64,000 nt of DNA from an uncultured Bacilli bacterium (GCA_934090735.1 CAKOJR010000003.1:139698-203697), one strand, 5' to 3'. Positions 1 to 10,673 are shown, numbered from the stretch's first letter. Numbers and translations: made by a program. Notes: generated by a model from the letters alone, not told the origin.

Positions 1-695
1 ATTTTTGCTAAAACTAATTCTATATTGACTGAAGCATTTAACCATGTAATTGCTTTATTAAGCTCTATCATTTTGCTATATTTATTTTCTAATTCAATTT
101 CATCAATTTGCGCAATTAGTAATTCTAGTGCTTTAGATAATTTTTCTTTTTCTAAAGTTTTATAAGATCTTATATTTAACATTATATCATATTTATTATT
201 ATTTATTTGTTTTTTTAAATTATTTGTTATCTCCTGTATTTCATTATCTTGGATATTTAATTTTGGCGTATTAAAAATTTCACAGCGACTTCTTATAGTT
301 GGCAAAATCATGTTAATATCTGAGGTAAAGAGGATTCCCAATATATTATCACTGGGTTCTTCTAAAAATTTTAATAATTTATTGCTAGCGGACAAATTCA
401 TTTTTTCAGCTGATTTTATAAAATAAATTTTTAATGTATTATTGAAAGACATTGTTAAAAATTTATTTTGAATATTTAATATTTTATCTTTGTCTATAAT
501 ATTATTTTCAGGTTCAATTATTACTATATCAATATTGTTTTCTATTTTTAAGTTTGTGACAAGATTTGCTTGTATCATAAAGTTATATGTATTATTTAAT
601 AAATCTTCTTGATTGTTTGTTTCAACCAAAAAAGCATGAGATAGTTTTTTCTCATGAATGCATAATTCTAAATATTCAATAAAATCTTGTTTCAT
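1..695 (-). CDS. holB: DNA polymerase III delta-prime subunit (partial, C-terminus beyond window)
   Basis: Clamp-loader subunit delta-prime, which works with DnaX and delta to load the sliding clamp at the replication fork. Reading leftward from ATG at 695, the protein starts MKQDFIEYLELCIHEKKLSH and continues with HAFLVE, the usual opening of this family. Near residue 120 it has KLLKFLEEPSDN followed by ILPTIRSRCEIF, the sensor and arginine-finger-like region typical of DnaX/HolB proteins (LEEPP...TIRSRC). There is no P-loop, as expected for delta-prime. AGAGG lies 6 nt before the ATG. It is the last visible gene of the dnaX-ebfC-recR-bofA-holB run, an order close to that of Bacillus subtilis. 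The reading frame runs off the left window edge, so about 231 codons are seen. Confidence 0.9.
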   Translation of the reverse strand, partial: MKQDFIEYLELCIHEKKLSHAFLVETNNQEDLLNNTYNFMIQANLVTNLKIENNIDIVIIEPENNIIDKDKILNIQNKFLTMSFNNTLKIYFIKSAEKMNLSASNKLLKFLEEPSDNILGILFTSDINMILPTIRSRCEIFNTPKLNIQDNEIQEITNNLKKQINNNKYDIMLNIRSYKTLEKEKLSKALELLIAQIDEIELENKYSKMIELNKAITWLNASVNIELVLAK

Positions 696-704
696 ATTTT
701 TCCT

Positions 705-884
705 CTATATGAAGAAGAAAAAACTTATTGCCAGTGCTATAAGCCCTGGAAAGCCTAACAAAACGATAACAATTATATTAAAATAATTAATAGGAATTAA
801 AATGTTAAATCCTTGCATTATTAAATCAAATCCATATATTAATAAAATTGCAAATAGTATTCTTTTTATAAGTCTAGTTATCAT
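705..884 (-). CDS. bofA: BofA-like small membrane protein
   Basis: A 59-residue protein with two hydrophobic segments (about residues 8-25 and 36-58). The second reads NIIVIVLLGFPGLIALAISF. The motif LGxPGxIxL close to the C-terminus is characteristic of the BofA family (PF07441), which in B. subtilis inhibits SpoIVFB and so delays pro-sigma-K processing. Its position just downstream of recR matches the Bacillus order recR-yaaL-bofA. GGTG lies 6 nt upstream of the ATG. It is shorter than B. subtilis BofA (about 87 residues). Family membership is a judgement from motif plus position. A role in sporulation is inferred and agrees with spoIIR, spoIID and spoIIQ-like genes further along. Confidence 0.6.
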   Translation of the reverse strand: MITRLIKRILFAILLIYGFDLIMQGFNILIPINYFNIIVIVLLGFPGLIALAISFFFFI

Positions 885-926
885 TTTTTCACCATTAAAA
901 TATATGTATAAAATGTGATAGTTATG

Positions 927-1526
927 CTATAAGTTTCGTCTGTCTTCAAATGCTCTTTCTAATGTTAATGCATCTAAATAGTCTATTTCTGTACCTACTG
1001 GTATACCATAAGATAATCTAGATATTTCAACGTTTTTATTTTTTAATAACTTATTTATATATTGTAAAGTGGTTTCTCCTTCAATAGTTGGTTTTAATGC
1101 AATAATTAATTCTATTTTTTTATTTGCATTATTGCATCTTTTAATTAGGTTATCAATGTTTATATCATCTGGGCCTATTCCGTCTATTGGAGATATTAGT
1201 CCGTCTAATACATGATATACGCCATGGTATTTTCCCATTTTTTCAAACATGAAGACACTTTTATAATCTTCGACCACACAAATACTGTTTTTATTTCGTG
1301 TGGGATTATCACATATGCTACATAGTTCTTGATCGGTTATGAAACCACATATAGGACACGGATGAAGTTTGTTTTTAGCAATTAATAATGTAGAAGCAAA
1401 ATTTTGAATTTCGATTTCTTCTTTATTTAAAATTGCTAATGCCATTCTTTCTGCAGATTTGTCTCCTATGCCTGGTAGGATTTTAAAATTTTCAATTAGG
1501 TCTTCTAAAACTTTAGGATATATCAT
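927..1526 (-). CDS. recR: Recombination mediator RecR
   Basis: DNA-binding zinc protein of the RecFOR pathway, which helps load RecA on gapped DNA. The 199 residues show an N-terminal helix-hairpin-helix (LPGIGDKSAERMA, residues 18-30), a four-cysteine zinc finger (CPIC...CSIC, about residues 57-72), and a Toprim domain starting at ICVVED with the conserved GIGPDDI segment. The C-terminus has the SRLSYGIPVGTEIDYLDALTL signature. Full length for the family. Its ATG overlaps the stop codon of ebfC, so the two are translationally coupled, the usual arrangement dnaX-ebfC-recR. recF, another member of the pathway, is also in this window. Confidence 0.97.
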   Translation of the reverse strand: MIYPKVLEDLIENFKILPGIGDKSAERMALAILNKEEIEIQNFASTLLIAKNKLHPCPICGFITDQELCSICDNPTRNKNSICVVEDYKSVFMFEKMGKYHGVYHVLDGLISPIDGIGPDDINIDNLIKRCNNANKKIELIIALKPTIEGETTLQYINKLLKNKNVEISRLSYGIPVGTEIDYLDALTLERAFEDRRNL

Positions 1527-1825
1527 TATAGTAACCCATTTAGACCATTAGCGTATGCACCAAGTTTTTGTTCTTTATCTTTTTCAATTTTTGTAACTGT
1601 TTCATTAATAGCTACCATTATCATGTCTTCTAAAGTTTCTAAATCTTCTTTATCTTTTATTATTTCTTTATTTATATTTATTTTATGAATTTTCTTACTT
1701 CCATACATTTCTACGCTTAAAAATTCATTTTGTGTACTATATATGGTTGAATTAATATCACTTTGTTTTTTTTGAATATCTTTTTGAATTTTTTGTGCTT
1801 GTACCATTAAATTTTGCATGTTCAT
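1526..1825 (-). CDS. ebfC: YbaB/EbfC-family nucleoid-associated protein
   Basis: A small DNA-binding protein (99 residues) of the YbaB/EbfC family, which forms dimers and coats DNA. It begins MNMQNLMVQAQKIQKDIQKK, matching the family's N-terminal helix, and ends in the conserved region NETVTKIEKDKEQKLGAYANGLNGLL. It sits between dnaX and recR with one-base overlap on recR and 20 nt from dnaX, the near-universal position of this gene. The exact cellular function of the family is not settled. Either of two close ATGs (codon 1 or 3) could be used. Confidence 0.92.
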   Translation of the reverse strand: MNMQNLMVQAQKIQKDIQKKQSDINSTIYSTQNEFLSVEMYGSKKIHKININKEIIKDKEDLETLEDMIMVAINETVTKIEKDKEQKLGAYANGLNGLL

Positions 1826-1845
1826 TATTTTTCACCTTTTTCTTT

Positions 1846-3498
1846 CTATTTTATTTCTATTAAATCTTTGCCAAAAATTTCGAATGCACTATTATTATTT
1901 TCTTCAACTTCAGTTGAGTTGGATGTTCTTTCAGATAATTTTTCTTCGATATATGTATATTTTTTGTCTTTATTTTTTATATATTCTTTCTTTGCCGTGG
2001 TACATTCTTGTTGTGTTAGGCAAATGATTTTATATTGTTTATCGTATTTTGCGTTGTACTCTTCCTCAAGGGTTTCTATATTTGAATTAAATAAGTAAAC
2101 TGCGGTTTCAGTATTTAGAGAGAGGATAGCTATGTCTTTCGAGACGATTTCTACTTCTGAATCTTCTATTTTGGAAAATAGGTCACTATTTTTATATTTG
2201 ATATCTTTTTTTAACTCATTCCAATTTTCAAAAAATTTTTCTTTATTTGCTTTACTAGCGGCTATAAATACATTATTTATTCTTATTTTTTTTAACTTTT
2301 CTATTTCTGCTTCGTTGTATGAAGAATTCATCAGATTCTTTTTGGAGACATCTTTTTTTGGTTCTATGTTATTTTGAGTATCTTTGATATCAACTGTTTT
2401 AGCAGGTGATTTGTCGGTTATTTCCCTGGAAATTATTTCCCGGGAAATAATTTTTTCTGGGAAATTAGCGGATTCTTCGGCTGTTGTAGGTTTTATTTTA
2501 CTTAATACAACTATTTTGATTAATGTAAGTGCATCTTTCTTTAAATAGCAATTTGATATTTCAAACGCAAGTTCTTTAATTGTTTGCAAGTTCGTTAATA
2601 TTGCTTTTTGATTTTGAAGGGCTTTTATTTCTTCATTATATAAATAATTTAATATTTTAGAAATTAATAAATTTATTTCAAGGCCTTGATTAGCTATATC
2701 GTTAAATATATTTGTTATAGTTTCAATGTTTCCAGAAGATGCTGATTTAAATATTTCTTCTATAGTATTATCACTTATGATTCCAAAGCAATTTTGAATT
2801 ACTTCCGTAGTGATTTTTTTATTTTCTTTGGATAGCTGATCTAAATAACCTAACGCATCTCTCATTCCCCCGTCTGATAGGTCTGCAATATAGTCTGCAG
2901 CCGATTCATCAATGTCAATATTTTCTTCATTTGCAATTGATAAGATTCTTTCACAAATTATATTTTTAGGTATTTTTCTAAAAGTAAATCTTTGACATCT
3001 AGATAATACGGTTATTGGAACCTTTTGAATTTCAGTAGTTGCTAAAATAAAAATGACATGCTTTGGTGGCTCTTCTAATGTTTTTAGAAAGGCATTCCAC
3101 GCACTTTGTGATAGCATGTGTACTTCATCAATTATATATATTTTATATTTAGAATTTGAAGGAAGAATTTTTACGTTATCACGAAGTTCTCTTATTTCTT
3201 CTACACCGTTATTTGATGCAGCGTCTATTTCAATTATATCTGGATTCTCGTTAAAATTTTTACATGAGTTGCATTCTCCACATGCAATTCCATCTTTAGC
3301 ATTTTCACAGTTGATTGCCTTTGCAAATAGTTTTGCTGTTGAGGTTTTTCCGGTTCCTCTTGGACCGTTAAAGCAGTACGCATGTGCTAATTTATTGTTT
3401 ATTATAGAATCTTTAAGTATTTCTTTTATTGAATCTTGACCATATAAATCGTTAAAGTTTTGTGGTCTATATTTTCTGTAAAGTACTTTATATGCCAT
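1846..3498 (-). CDS. dnaX: DNA polymerase III gamma/tau subunit
   Basis: Clamp-loader ATPase of the replisome. The protein is 550 residues. It starts MAYKVLYRKYRPQNFNDLYG. The P-loop GPRGTGKTS lies at about residues 45-53, a four-cysteine zinc module at about 64-79 (CENAKDGIACGECNSC), the DEVH Walker B at about 124-127, LKTLEEPPKHVIF at about 138-150, and the arginine-finger motif SRCQRF. The C-terminal third is tau-like and low in complexity. The region around residues 345-365 reads KIISREIISREITDK. This tandem repeat is encoded by the Noc-binding-site cluster at 2420-2465. I see no evidence for a programmed frameshift producing gamma. tadA lies 18 nt upstream. Confidence 0.97.
   Translation of the reverse strand: MAYKVLYRKYRPQNFNDLYGQDSIKEILKDSIINNKLAHAYCFNGPRGTGKTSTAKLFAKAINCENAKDGIACGECNSCKNFNENPDIIEIDAASNNGVEEIRELRDNVKILPSNSKYKIYIIDEVHMLSQSAWNAFLKTLEEPPKHVIFILATTEIQKVPITVLSRCQRFTFRKIPKNIICERILSIANEENIDIDESAADYIADLSDGGMRDALGYLDQLSKENKKITTEVIQNCFGIISDNTIEEIFKSASSGNIETITNIFNDIANQGLEINLLISKILNYLYNEEIKALQNQKAILTNLQTIKELAFEISNCYLKKDALTLIKIVVLSKIKPTTAEESANFPEKIISREIISREITDKSPAKTVDIKDTQNNIEPKKDVSKKNLMNSSYNEAEIEKLKKIRINNVFIAASKANKEKFFENWNELKKDIKYKNSDLFSKIEDSEVEIVSKDIAILSLNTETAVYLFNSNIETLEEEYNAKYDKQYKIICLTQQECTTAKKEYIKNKDKKYTYIEEKLSERTSNSTEVEENNNSAFEIFGKDLIEIK
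2420..2465. promoter_or_regulatory. Cluster of Noc-binding sites (NBS) inside dnaX
   Basis: Three copies of the Noc-binding palindrome lie in tandem within the dnaX coding sequence. 2435-2448 is a perfect ATTTCCCGGGAAAT. 2420-2433 is ATTTCCCTGGAAAT (one mismatch). 2452-2465 has an intact right half GGGAAAT and three mismatches on the left. Start-to-start spacings are 15 and 17 bp. The B. subtilis NBS consensus is ATTTCCCGGGAAAT (established knowledge). The repeated DNA encodes the repeated peptide IISREIISREIT in the tail of DnaX. A noc gene lies about 17 kb away at 19696. Confidence 0.8.
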
Positions 3499-3516
3499 TT
3501 AAACCTCCTATATTTA

Positions 3517-3948
3517 TTATATCATTTTACGCTTATTTTTCCAGAATTTATTCATAATTTCTTGATATTTATCTTCTTTTTCACTTATGTCTTTTAATTT
3601 ATTAAATATGGTTTTGCTATATTGATTTTTTTCTGGTAATCTTGGTAATAAATAAAATACATTTTGTATTCTACTCTCCTTTATTACTGACTTGCACATG
3701 TCACATGGTTCAACGGTTACATATAGCGTACATTTGTTCAATCTCCAACTTTTAAGTTTTTTATTTGCTTTAATGATAGCTAGAATTTCAGCGTGATTAA
3801 TCGTTTGCTGTTTAATATTTCTAGTATTATGTGCTTTTGAAATAATTTTTCCGGTTTCATCTATTATTAGAGCTGCAATTGGAACCTCACTCTTCTTTAG
3901 TGATTTTTGGCTTAATTTTATTAATTCATCAATATATTTTTCTTCCAT
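3517..3948 (-). CDS. tadA: tRNA-specific adenosine deaminase
   Basis: Cytidine/deoxycytidylate-deaminase-fold enzyme that converts A34 to inosine in tRNA-Arg(ACG). The 143 residues carry the zinc and catalytic motifs: HAEILAI (about residues 52-58, HAE) and VEPCDMCKSV (about residues 80-89, PCxxC). The family-typical INHAEI and TLYVTVEPCDMC surroundings are present. It is somewhat short at the C-terminus compared with the usual 150-165 residues. It lies between the SRP RNA and dnaX. In B. subtilis the same three genes occur together, but the SRP RNA is between tadA and dnaX. A non-tRNA nucleoside deaminase is a less likely alternative. Confidence 0.88.
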   Translation of the reverse strand: MEEKYIDELIKLSQKSLKKSEVPIAALIIDETGKIISKAHNTRNIKQQTINHAEILAIIKANKKLKSWRLNKCTLYVTVEPCDMCKSVIKESRIQNVFYLLPRLPEKNQYSKTIFNKLKDISEKEDKYQEIMNKFWKNKRKMI

Positions 3949-3960
3949 AATTTTTCCTTA

Positions 3961-4040
3961 AAAAAAGTGCACATATTTAGAGGCAAATGTGGCTGCTTTC
4001 TTCCGAATCTGACCAGTTTATTGCATAAATATTGCACAAG
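3961..4040 (-). ncRNA. ffs: Signal recognition particle RNA (4.5S/small type)
   Basis: On the minus strand the sequence GGTCAGATTCGGAAGAAAGC, followed by AGCC, matches the universally conserved SRP domain IV (GGUCAGGUCCGGAAGGAAGCAGCC). The flanks pair. The 5' arm GTGCAATATTTA (near 4037-4026) pairs with the 3' arm TAAATATGTGCAC (about 3979-3967), closing one long hairpin of about 75-80 nt. A run of seven T follows directly and would end transcription. This is the short SRP RNA that binds Ffh. The exact ends are inferred from the helix. A possible -10 TATGAT lies just upstream near 4050. The first parS site begins about 54 bp upstream of the RNA. Confidence 0.93.
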
Positions 4041-4093
4041 TAAATGTTATCATACTTATATCTTTGATGCAACTTATATTGTTAATTAATCGA

Positions 4094-4109
4094 TGTTTCA
4101 CGTGAAACA
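4094..4109. promoter_or_regulatory. parS site 1
   Basis: TGTTTCACGTGAAACA, a perfect 16-bp palindrome matching the B. subtilis parS consensus and extending to 18 bp (4093-4110). DnaA-box-like TGTTGATAA at 4111-4119. Confidence 0.93.
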
Positions 4110-4172
4110 TTGTTGATAAGTGTTGCCTATTGATTTTTATTTATTATCGAAGTAATTTTGCAAAATTTCAAA

Positions 4173-4188
4173 TGTTTCACGTGAAACT
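4173..4188. promoter_or_regulatory. parS site 2
   Basis: TGTTTCACGTGAAACT: the 14-bp core is perfect and the last base differs. TGTTAATAA follows at 4190-4198, at the same spacing as at site 1. Confidence 0.88.
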
Positions 4189-4264
4189 ATGTTAATAACT
4201 TTAATATAAAATTTTTTATATTTATTCTAATGACTGTTAATTATTTTAGTGTTGAATACTCTGA

Positions 4265-4280
4265 TGTTTCACGTGAAACA
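4265..4280. promoter_or_regulatory. parS site 3
   Basis: TGTTTCACGTGAAACA, perfect palindrome. A DnaA-box-like TGTTGATAT lies at 4287-4295, farther away than at the other sites. Confidence 0.93.
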
Positions 4281-4353
4281 TTTGAATGTTGATATTTTGA
4301 AACCTTTTATTATATTTACTATTATATGTAAAATTTTAAAAGCTTCGTTTAAT

Positions 4354-4369
4354 AGTTTCACGTGAAACT
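4354..4369. promoter_or_regulatory. parS site 4
   Basis: AGTTTCACGTGAAACT, symmetrical in both outer bases, with a perfect 14-bp core. TGTTGATAA follows at 4371-4379. Confidence 0.86.
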
Positions 4370-4458
4370 ATGTTGATAAATCCTGTTTTTATAACAAAAA
4401 TAACTAGTAATTGGTGGTTTTTACATTAATTTTATATTATATATTTTAATTTTTTTTA

Positions 4459-4474
4459 TGTTTCACGTGAAACC
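4459..4474. promoter_or_regulatory. parS site 5
   Basis: TGTTTCACGTGAAACC: perfect core, last base differs. TGTGGAAAA at 4476-4484, the closest of the set to a standard DnaA box. Confidence 0.88.
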
Positions 4475-4505
4475 TTGTGGAAAAGTGCAACCTCTTTACT
4501 TTTTA

Positions 4506-4521
4506 TGTTTCACGTGAAACA
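4506..4521. promoter_or_regulatory. parS site 6, abutting the gyrA terminator
   Basis: TGTTTCACGTGAAACA, perfect palindrome, flanked by A/T runs that extend the symmetry. It lies immediately beyond the gyrA terminator and has no DnaA-box-like neighbour. Confidence 0.93.
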
Positions 4522-4522
4522 T

Positions 4523-4554
4523 AAAAAAACAAATAGCTAAACTATTCGTTTTTT
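4523..4554 (-). terminator. Rho-independent terminator of gyrA
   Basis: On the minus strand AAACGAATAG, loop TTTAG, CTATTTGTTT forms a 10-bp stem with one G-U pair, followed by a T run. It overlaps the gyrA stop codon at 4542-4544. Confidence 0.75.
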
Positions 4555-6995
4555 TCAATAATTTCTTCTTCTTGTTCTTTTTCTTTCTGAACAAGACTTA
4601 CGGATGATACTTTTTGTCCAGATTTTAGATTAATTAGCCTTGTACCTTGGGTAACTCTACCTAATTGTGATACTTGTTCTAATGGTAATCTAATAATTAT
4701 TCCTTGATTTGTAATAATCATGATGTCTGAATCATCTGTAACCTTTTTAATACTTGCTATATTTCCGTTCTTTTCTGTAATATTTAAGGCTTTTACACCT
4801 TTACTTCCTCGTTTTGTCTTTCTATATTCAGAAATTAATGTTTTTTTGCCATAACCATTTTCAGTTACTATCACTATGTTATCATCATTATTAACATTTT
4901 CTATGCTTACGCACACAGCGCTTCCTAAGTTGATTCCTTTAACACCAGAAGCTGTTCTTCCCATAACTCTAATTTCGTTTTCATCAAAGACATTCATTCT
5001 ACCTTCGGAAGAAGCTAATAAGATGTTTGATTCACCATTTGTTTTTTTAACACCTATTAATTCATCGTTTTCTTTAAGTTTTATACAAATTTTTCCAGTT
5101 GCTCTAATATTTTCGAATTCTTCTAGATTTGTACGTTTGATTAAGCCTTGTTTTGTAGCTAGAATTAAGTATTTTTCTTGGTTTTCCACATTTAATTTTA
5201 TAATACTACTTATTTTTTCATCTTTTTCCACAGGCAATACATTAACTATAGGTAGTCCTTTTGATTGTCTACTGAATTCTGGTATTTCATATCCTTTTAA
5301 TCTATATACTTTACCTTTATTAGTAAATATCATTATATAGTCATGAGTTGATAGATTTAATAGGTATTCCACAAAATCTTCATCGTTTGTTGACATTCCC
5401 TTTACACCTACACCACCGCGGTTTTGAATTTTATATGTATCAGATGTACATCTCTTAATATAACCATTCTTTGTTACTGTTACAATGATGTTTTCTTCTG
5501 GAATTAATGATTCATCTTCAATATAATCTATAGCTGTCATATCAATAGATGTTTTTCTTTCATCACCGTATTTATTCTTGATTTCTGTTAATTCATCTTT
5601 AATAATTTGTAGCACTTTTGCTTCGCTTTCTAGAATTGATTTTAATTCGGCAATTAATTTATGTAATTCGTTAAGATCTGCTTCTATTTTGTCTCTTTCT
5701 AAGCCTGTTAATCTACGTAGTTTCATCTCTAGAATTGCTTCTGATTGAATTAATGTTAGTCCAAAGCGTTTCATTAATGCTTCTTTAGCTACATCATCAC
5801 TTTTTGATTCTTTAATAGTCTTTATTACTGCGTCGATGTTATCTAATGCAATCTTTAAGCCTTCTAAGATATGTACTTGTTTTTCGGCTTTATCTAGATC
5901 AAATTTTGTTCTTCTTACAATGATTTCTTTTTGATAATTAATATATTTTTCAATTATTTCTTTTAATCCAAGGGTTTTTGGCACCCCGTTATCCAACATT
6001 AAGAAGCTTATTCCATAATTTGTTTGAAATTGTGTATGCTTAAACAGCTTATTTAGAACAACTTGAGCATTAGCATCTTTTTTTAAAGTTATTGTTATTT
6101 TAATACCTTCTTTTAGGTCTGTATGATAATCAGCAATACCTTCAATTGTCTTATTATGAACTAGTTCAGCAACTTTATTTTTAAGTTCTGATGTATTAAC
6201 TCCATATGGAACTTCGTCAATAATTATATAATGTTTGCCATTTTTTTCTTCTATTTGAGCTTTACTTCTAATAGTTATAGTGCCTTTTCCTGTTTCATAT
6301 GCTTGCTTAATACCACTATTTCCTAGTATTATGCCACGTGTTGGAAAGTCTGGGCCCTTAATATGATTCATTAATCCTAGAACGTCTATGTCTGGATTAT
6401 CTATATATGCAATGCAACCATCGATTACTTCACCTAAGTTATGAGGTGGAATATTTGTTGCCATACCTACTGCAATACCCATTGTTCCGTTTACTAGGAT
6501 ATTTGGGAATCTTGATGGTAAAACGGTTGGTTCTTTTTCACTTTCATCGAAGTTTGGTGTGAAATTAACGGTATCTTTTTTGATATCTCTTAATAATTCT
6601 AAAGATATTTTTGATAATCTTGATTCGGTATAACGCATTGCTGCTGCACCGTATCCTTCGATATTACCAAAGTTTCCGTGTCCATCAACTAGCATGTATC
6701 TGTAGCTGAAATCTTGGGCCATTCTGACCATTGCTTCATAAATACTTGAGTCTCCATGTGGATGGTATTTTCCCATTACATCTCCGACAATTCTTGCACT
6801 CTTTTTATGAGGTTTATCTGGAGTGTAACCGGATTCGTACATTGAGTAAAGAATTCTTCTATGAACTGGCTTTAAACCATCTCTTAAGTCTGGAAGCGCA
6901 CGTGATACTATGACGCTCATTGAGTATTCTAAGAAGGATGTTTTTACTTCATTTACTATGTTATTTTCTTCTAATCTGTCTCTACTATGATCCAT
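4542..6995 (-). CDS. gyrA: DNA gyrase subunit A
   Basis: Type II topoisomerase subunit that breaks and rejoins DNA; with GyrB it introduces negative supercoils. The protein is 817 residues, normal length. It starts [20 protein letters not shown] and has [20 protein letters not shown], the conserved gyrase/ParC opening. The quinolone-resistance region includes [17 protein letters not shown]. The catalytic tyrosine is in [10 protein letters not shown] (about residue 124). The GyrA-box [10 protein letters not shown] (about residue 530) opens the C-terminal beta-pinwheel and favours GyrA over ParC. It lies 10 nt downstream of gyrB, co-transcribed. The acidic tail EEIIEKNE is short. Confidence 0.98.
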   Translation of the reverse strand: MDHSRDRLEENNIVNEVKTSFLEYSMSVIVSRALPDLRDGLKPVHRRILYSMYESGYTPDKPHKKSARIVGDVMGKYHPHGDSSIYEAMVRMAQDFSYRYMLVDGHGNFGNIEGYGAAAMRYTESRLSKISLELLRDIKKDTVNFTPNFDESEKEPTVLPSRFPNILVNGTMGIAVGMATNIPPHNLGEVIDGCIAYIDNPDIDVLGLMNHIKGPDFPTRGIILGNSGIKQAYETGKGTITIRSKAQIEEKNGKHYIIIDEVPYGVNTSELKNKVAELVHNKTIEGIADYHTDLKEGIKITITLKKDANAQVVLNKLFKHTQFQTNYGISFLMLDNGVPKTLGLKEIIEKYINYQKEIIVRRTKFDLDKAEKQVHILEGLKIALDNIDAVIKTIKESKSDDVAKEALMKRFGLTLIQSEAILEMKLRRLTGLERDKIEADLNELHKLIAELKSILESEAKVLQIIKDELTEIKNKYGDERKTSIDMTAIDYIEDESLIPEENIIVTVTKNGYIKRCTSDTYKIQNRGGVGVKGMSTNDEDFVEYLLNLSTHDYIMIFTNKGKVYRLKGYEIPEFSRQSKGLPIVNVLPVEKDEKISSIIKLNVENQEKYLILATKQGLIKRTNLEEFENIRATGKICIKLKENDELIGVKKTNGESNILLASSEGRMNVFDENEIRVMGRTASGVKGINLGSAVCVSIENVNNDDNIVIVTENGYGKKTLISEYRKTKRGSKGVKALNITEKNGNIASIKKVTDDSDIMIITNQGIIIRLPLEQVSQLGRVTQGTRLINLKSGQKVSSVSLVQKEKEQEEEIIEKNE

Positions 6996-7005
6996 TTTAT
7001 ACCTC

Positions 7006-10012
<3,007 letters not shown>

Positions 10013-10107
10013 TTTTAAGCCTCTTTTAGAACAAATTTTTAACAAAATAGGTTTATGCGTACTCCTATATACAGTTAATATTATATCATAATTTAATAGG
10101 TTATAAA

Positions 10108-10138
10108 ATAAAAAAAGGCTTTATTTGCCTCTTTTTTT
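10108..10138 (-). terminator. Terminator of the comK-like gene
   Basis: Minus strand: AAAAGAGGC, loop AAATAAA, GCCTTTTTTT, with one G-U pair and a T run. It overlaps the stop codon of the comK-like gene, so this gene is probably a separate unit from recF-gyrB-gyrA. Confidence 0.75.
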
Positions 10139-10564
10139 AAACTTTTTTTCGAGAATTAAGGATTTACTTAATTGATTATTCATAATGTTATATGATATAT
10201 CAAATTCTAACGTTTCTTTGTTGTAAAATTCTACTAAACAATGGTCTTTTTTCTTATAAATATTACTAATATTACCTGCATTTATCCAAGAACACTCTTT
10301 TAGTCTTGGTGAGCACGTTGGAAAAAATATAATACTATCTTCTTCTTTAACTATAATTGGAGCTTTATAAGAGATGCCAGTTAATGATTCTGTTCCTTTT
10401 GCTCTTCCTTCAATAGTACTTCCATTATATCGACAACTTTCATCCATTAGTTTATTTACTTTTTGATTTATTATATAAGATTTGTGTTTTTCAAAAACTA
10501 AGGTTTTCTTTTTACCATAAGGTATTAAAGCAAGCGTATTTTTATTAATATTGTAATCTTTCAT
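10121..10564 (-). CDS. comK: ComK-family competence transcription factor
   Basis: ComK is the master activator of natural competence in Bacillus. This 147-residue protein keeps the two strongest blocks of the family (PF06338): DESCRYNGSTIEGRAKGTES, comparable with B. subtilis DRSCRFFGSSYAGRKAGTYE, and IFFPTCSPRLKECSWINAGN, comparable with FLFPTLSSTRPQCGWISHVH. ISYN also aligns with the B. subtilis ISYN. It is shorter than B. subtilis ComK (192 residues), lacking the C-terminal part needed there for multimerisation and MecA control. The start is ATG 10564 behind AAGGGGGTGA; a GTG 9 nt earlier overlaps that site. Single gene with its own terminator, and an upstream region with phased repeats. 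Function is inferred from family. Confidence 0.8.
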   Translation of the reverse strand: MKDYNINKNTLALIPYGKKKTLVFEKHKSYIINQKVNKLMDESCRYNGSTIEGRAKGTESLTGISYKAPIIVKEEDSIIFFPTCSPRLKECSWINAGNISNIYKKKDHCLVEFYNKETLEFDISYNIMNNQLSKSLILEKKFKKRGK

Positions 10565-10603
10565 GTACTTCACCCCCTTGCTTTTGTTATAACACAGGCG
10601 TTT

Positions 10604-10630
10604 TGTCGAAATTTGTCGAAAAATGTCGAA
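10604..10630 (-). promoter_or_regulatory. Three TTCGACA repeats with 10-bp period upstream of the comK-like gene
   Basis: Seen on the plus strand as TGTCGAA at 10604, 10614 and 10624, exactly 10 bp apart, so all face the same side of the helix. They lie 40-66 bp upstream of the comK-like start codon, with TTATAA (about 10588-10593) between as a possible -10. On the minus strand the 9-mers end in TTCGACA, and one, TTTTCGACA, is a single change from the DnaA-box variant TTTTCCACA. An operator is inferred; the bound protein is unknown. Confidence 0.6.
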
Positions 10631-10640
10631 TTATGAACAA

Positions 10641-10673
10641 AAAAATAAAAAAGTGAGATTTTTTCCCACTTTT
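10641..10673 (-). terminator. Terminator of dnaN
   Basis: Minus strand: AAAAGTGGGA, loop of A residues, TCTCACTTTT with one G-U pair, followed by TTATTTTTTT. It overlaps the last bases of dnaN, ending the dnaA-dnaN unit before the comK-like gene. Confidence 0.8.

Larger units (their letters stand above)
4094..4521. repeat. parS array: six parS-like palindromes, four with an adjoining DnaA-box-like 9-mer
   Basis: The gene-free segment between the SRP RNA and gyrA contains six copies of GTTTCACGTGAAAC, the core of the ParB-binding site parS. Their centres are near 4101, 4180, 4272, 4361, 4466 and 4513, giving spacings of about 79, 92, 89, 105 and 47 bp. In copies 1, 2, 4 and 5, exactly 2 bp after the core, comes TGTTGATAA (4111), TGTTAATAA (4190), TGTTGATAA (4371) and TGTGGAAAA (4476). 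Each is one or two changes from the DnaA box TGTGGATAA. Copy 3 has TGTTGATAT 7 bp away and copy 6 has none. No open reading frame is seen here. Confidence 0.9.

Noticed and set aside
1846..3498. Programmed frameshift producing a short gamma form of DnaX
   Set aside because: I did not find a clear slippery heptamer with a downstream structure at the expected place.
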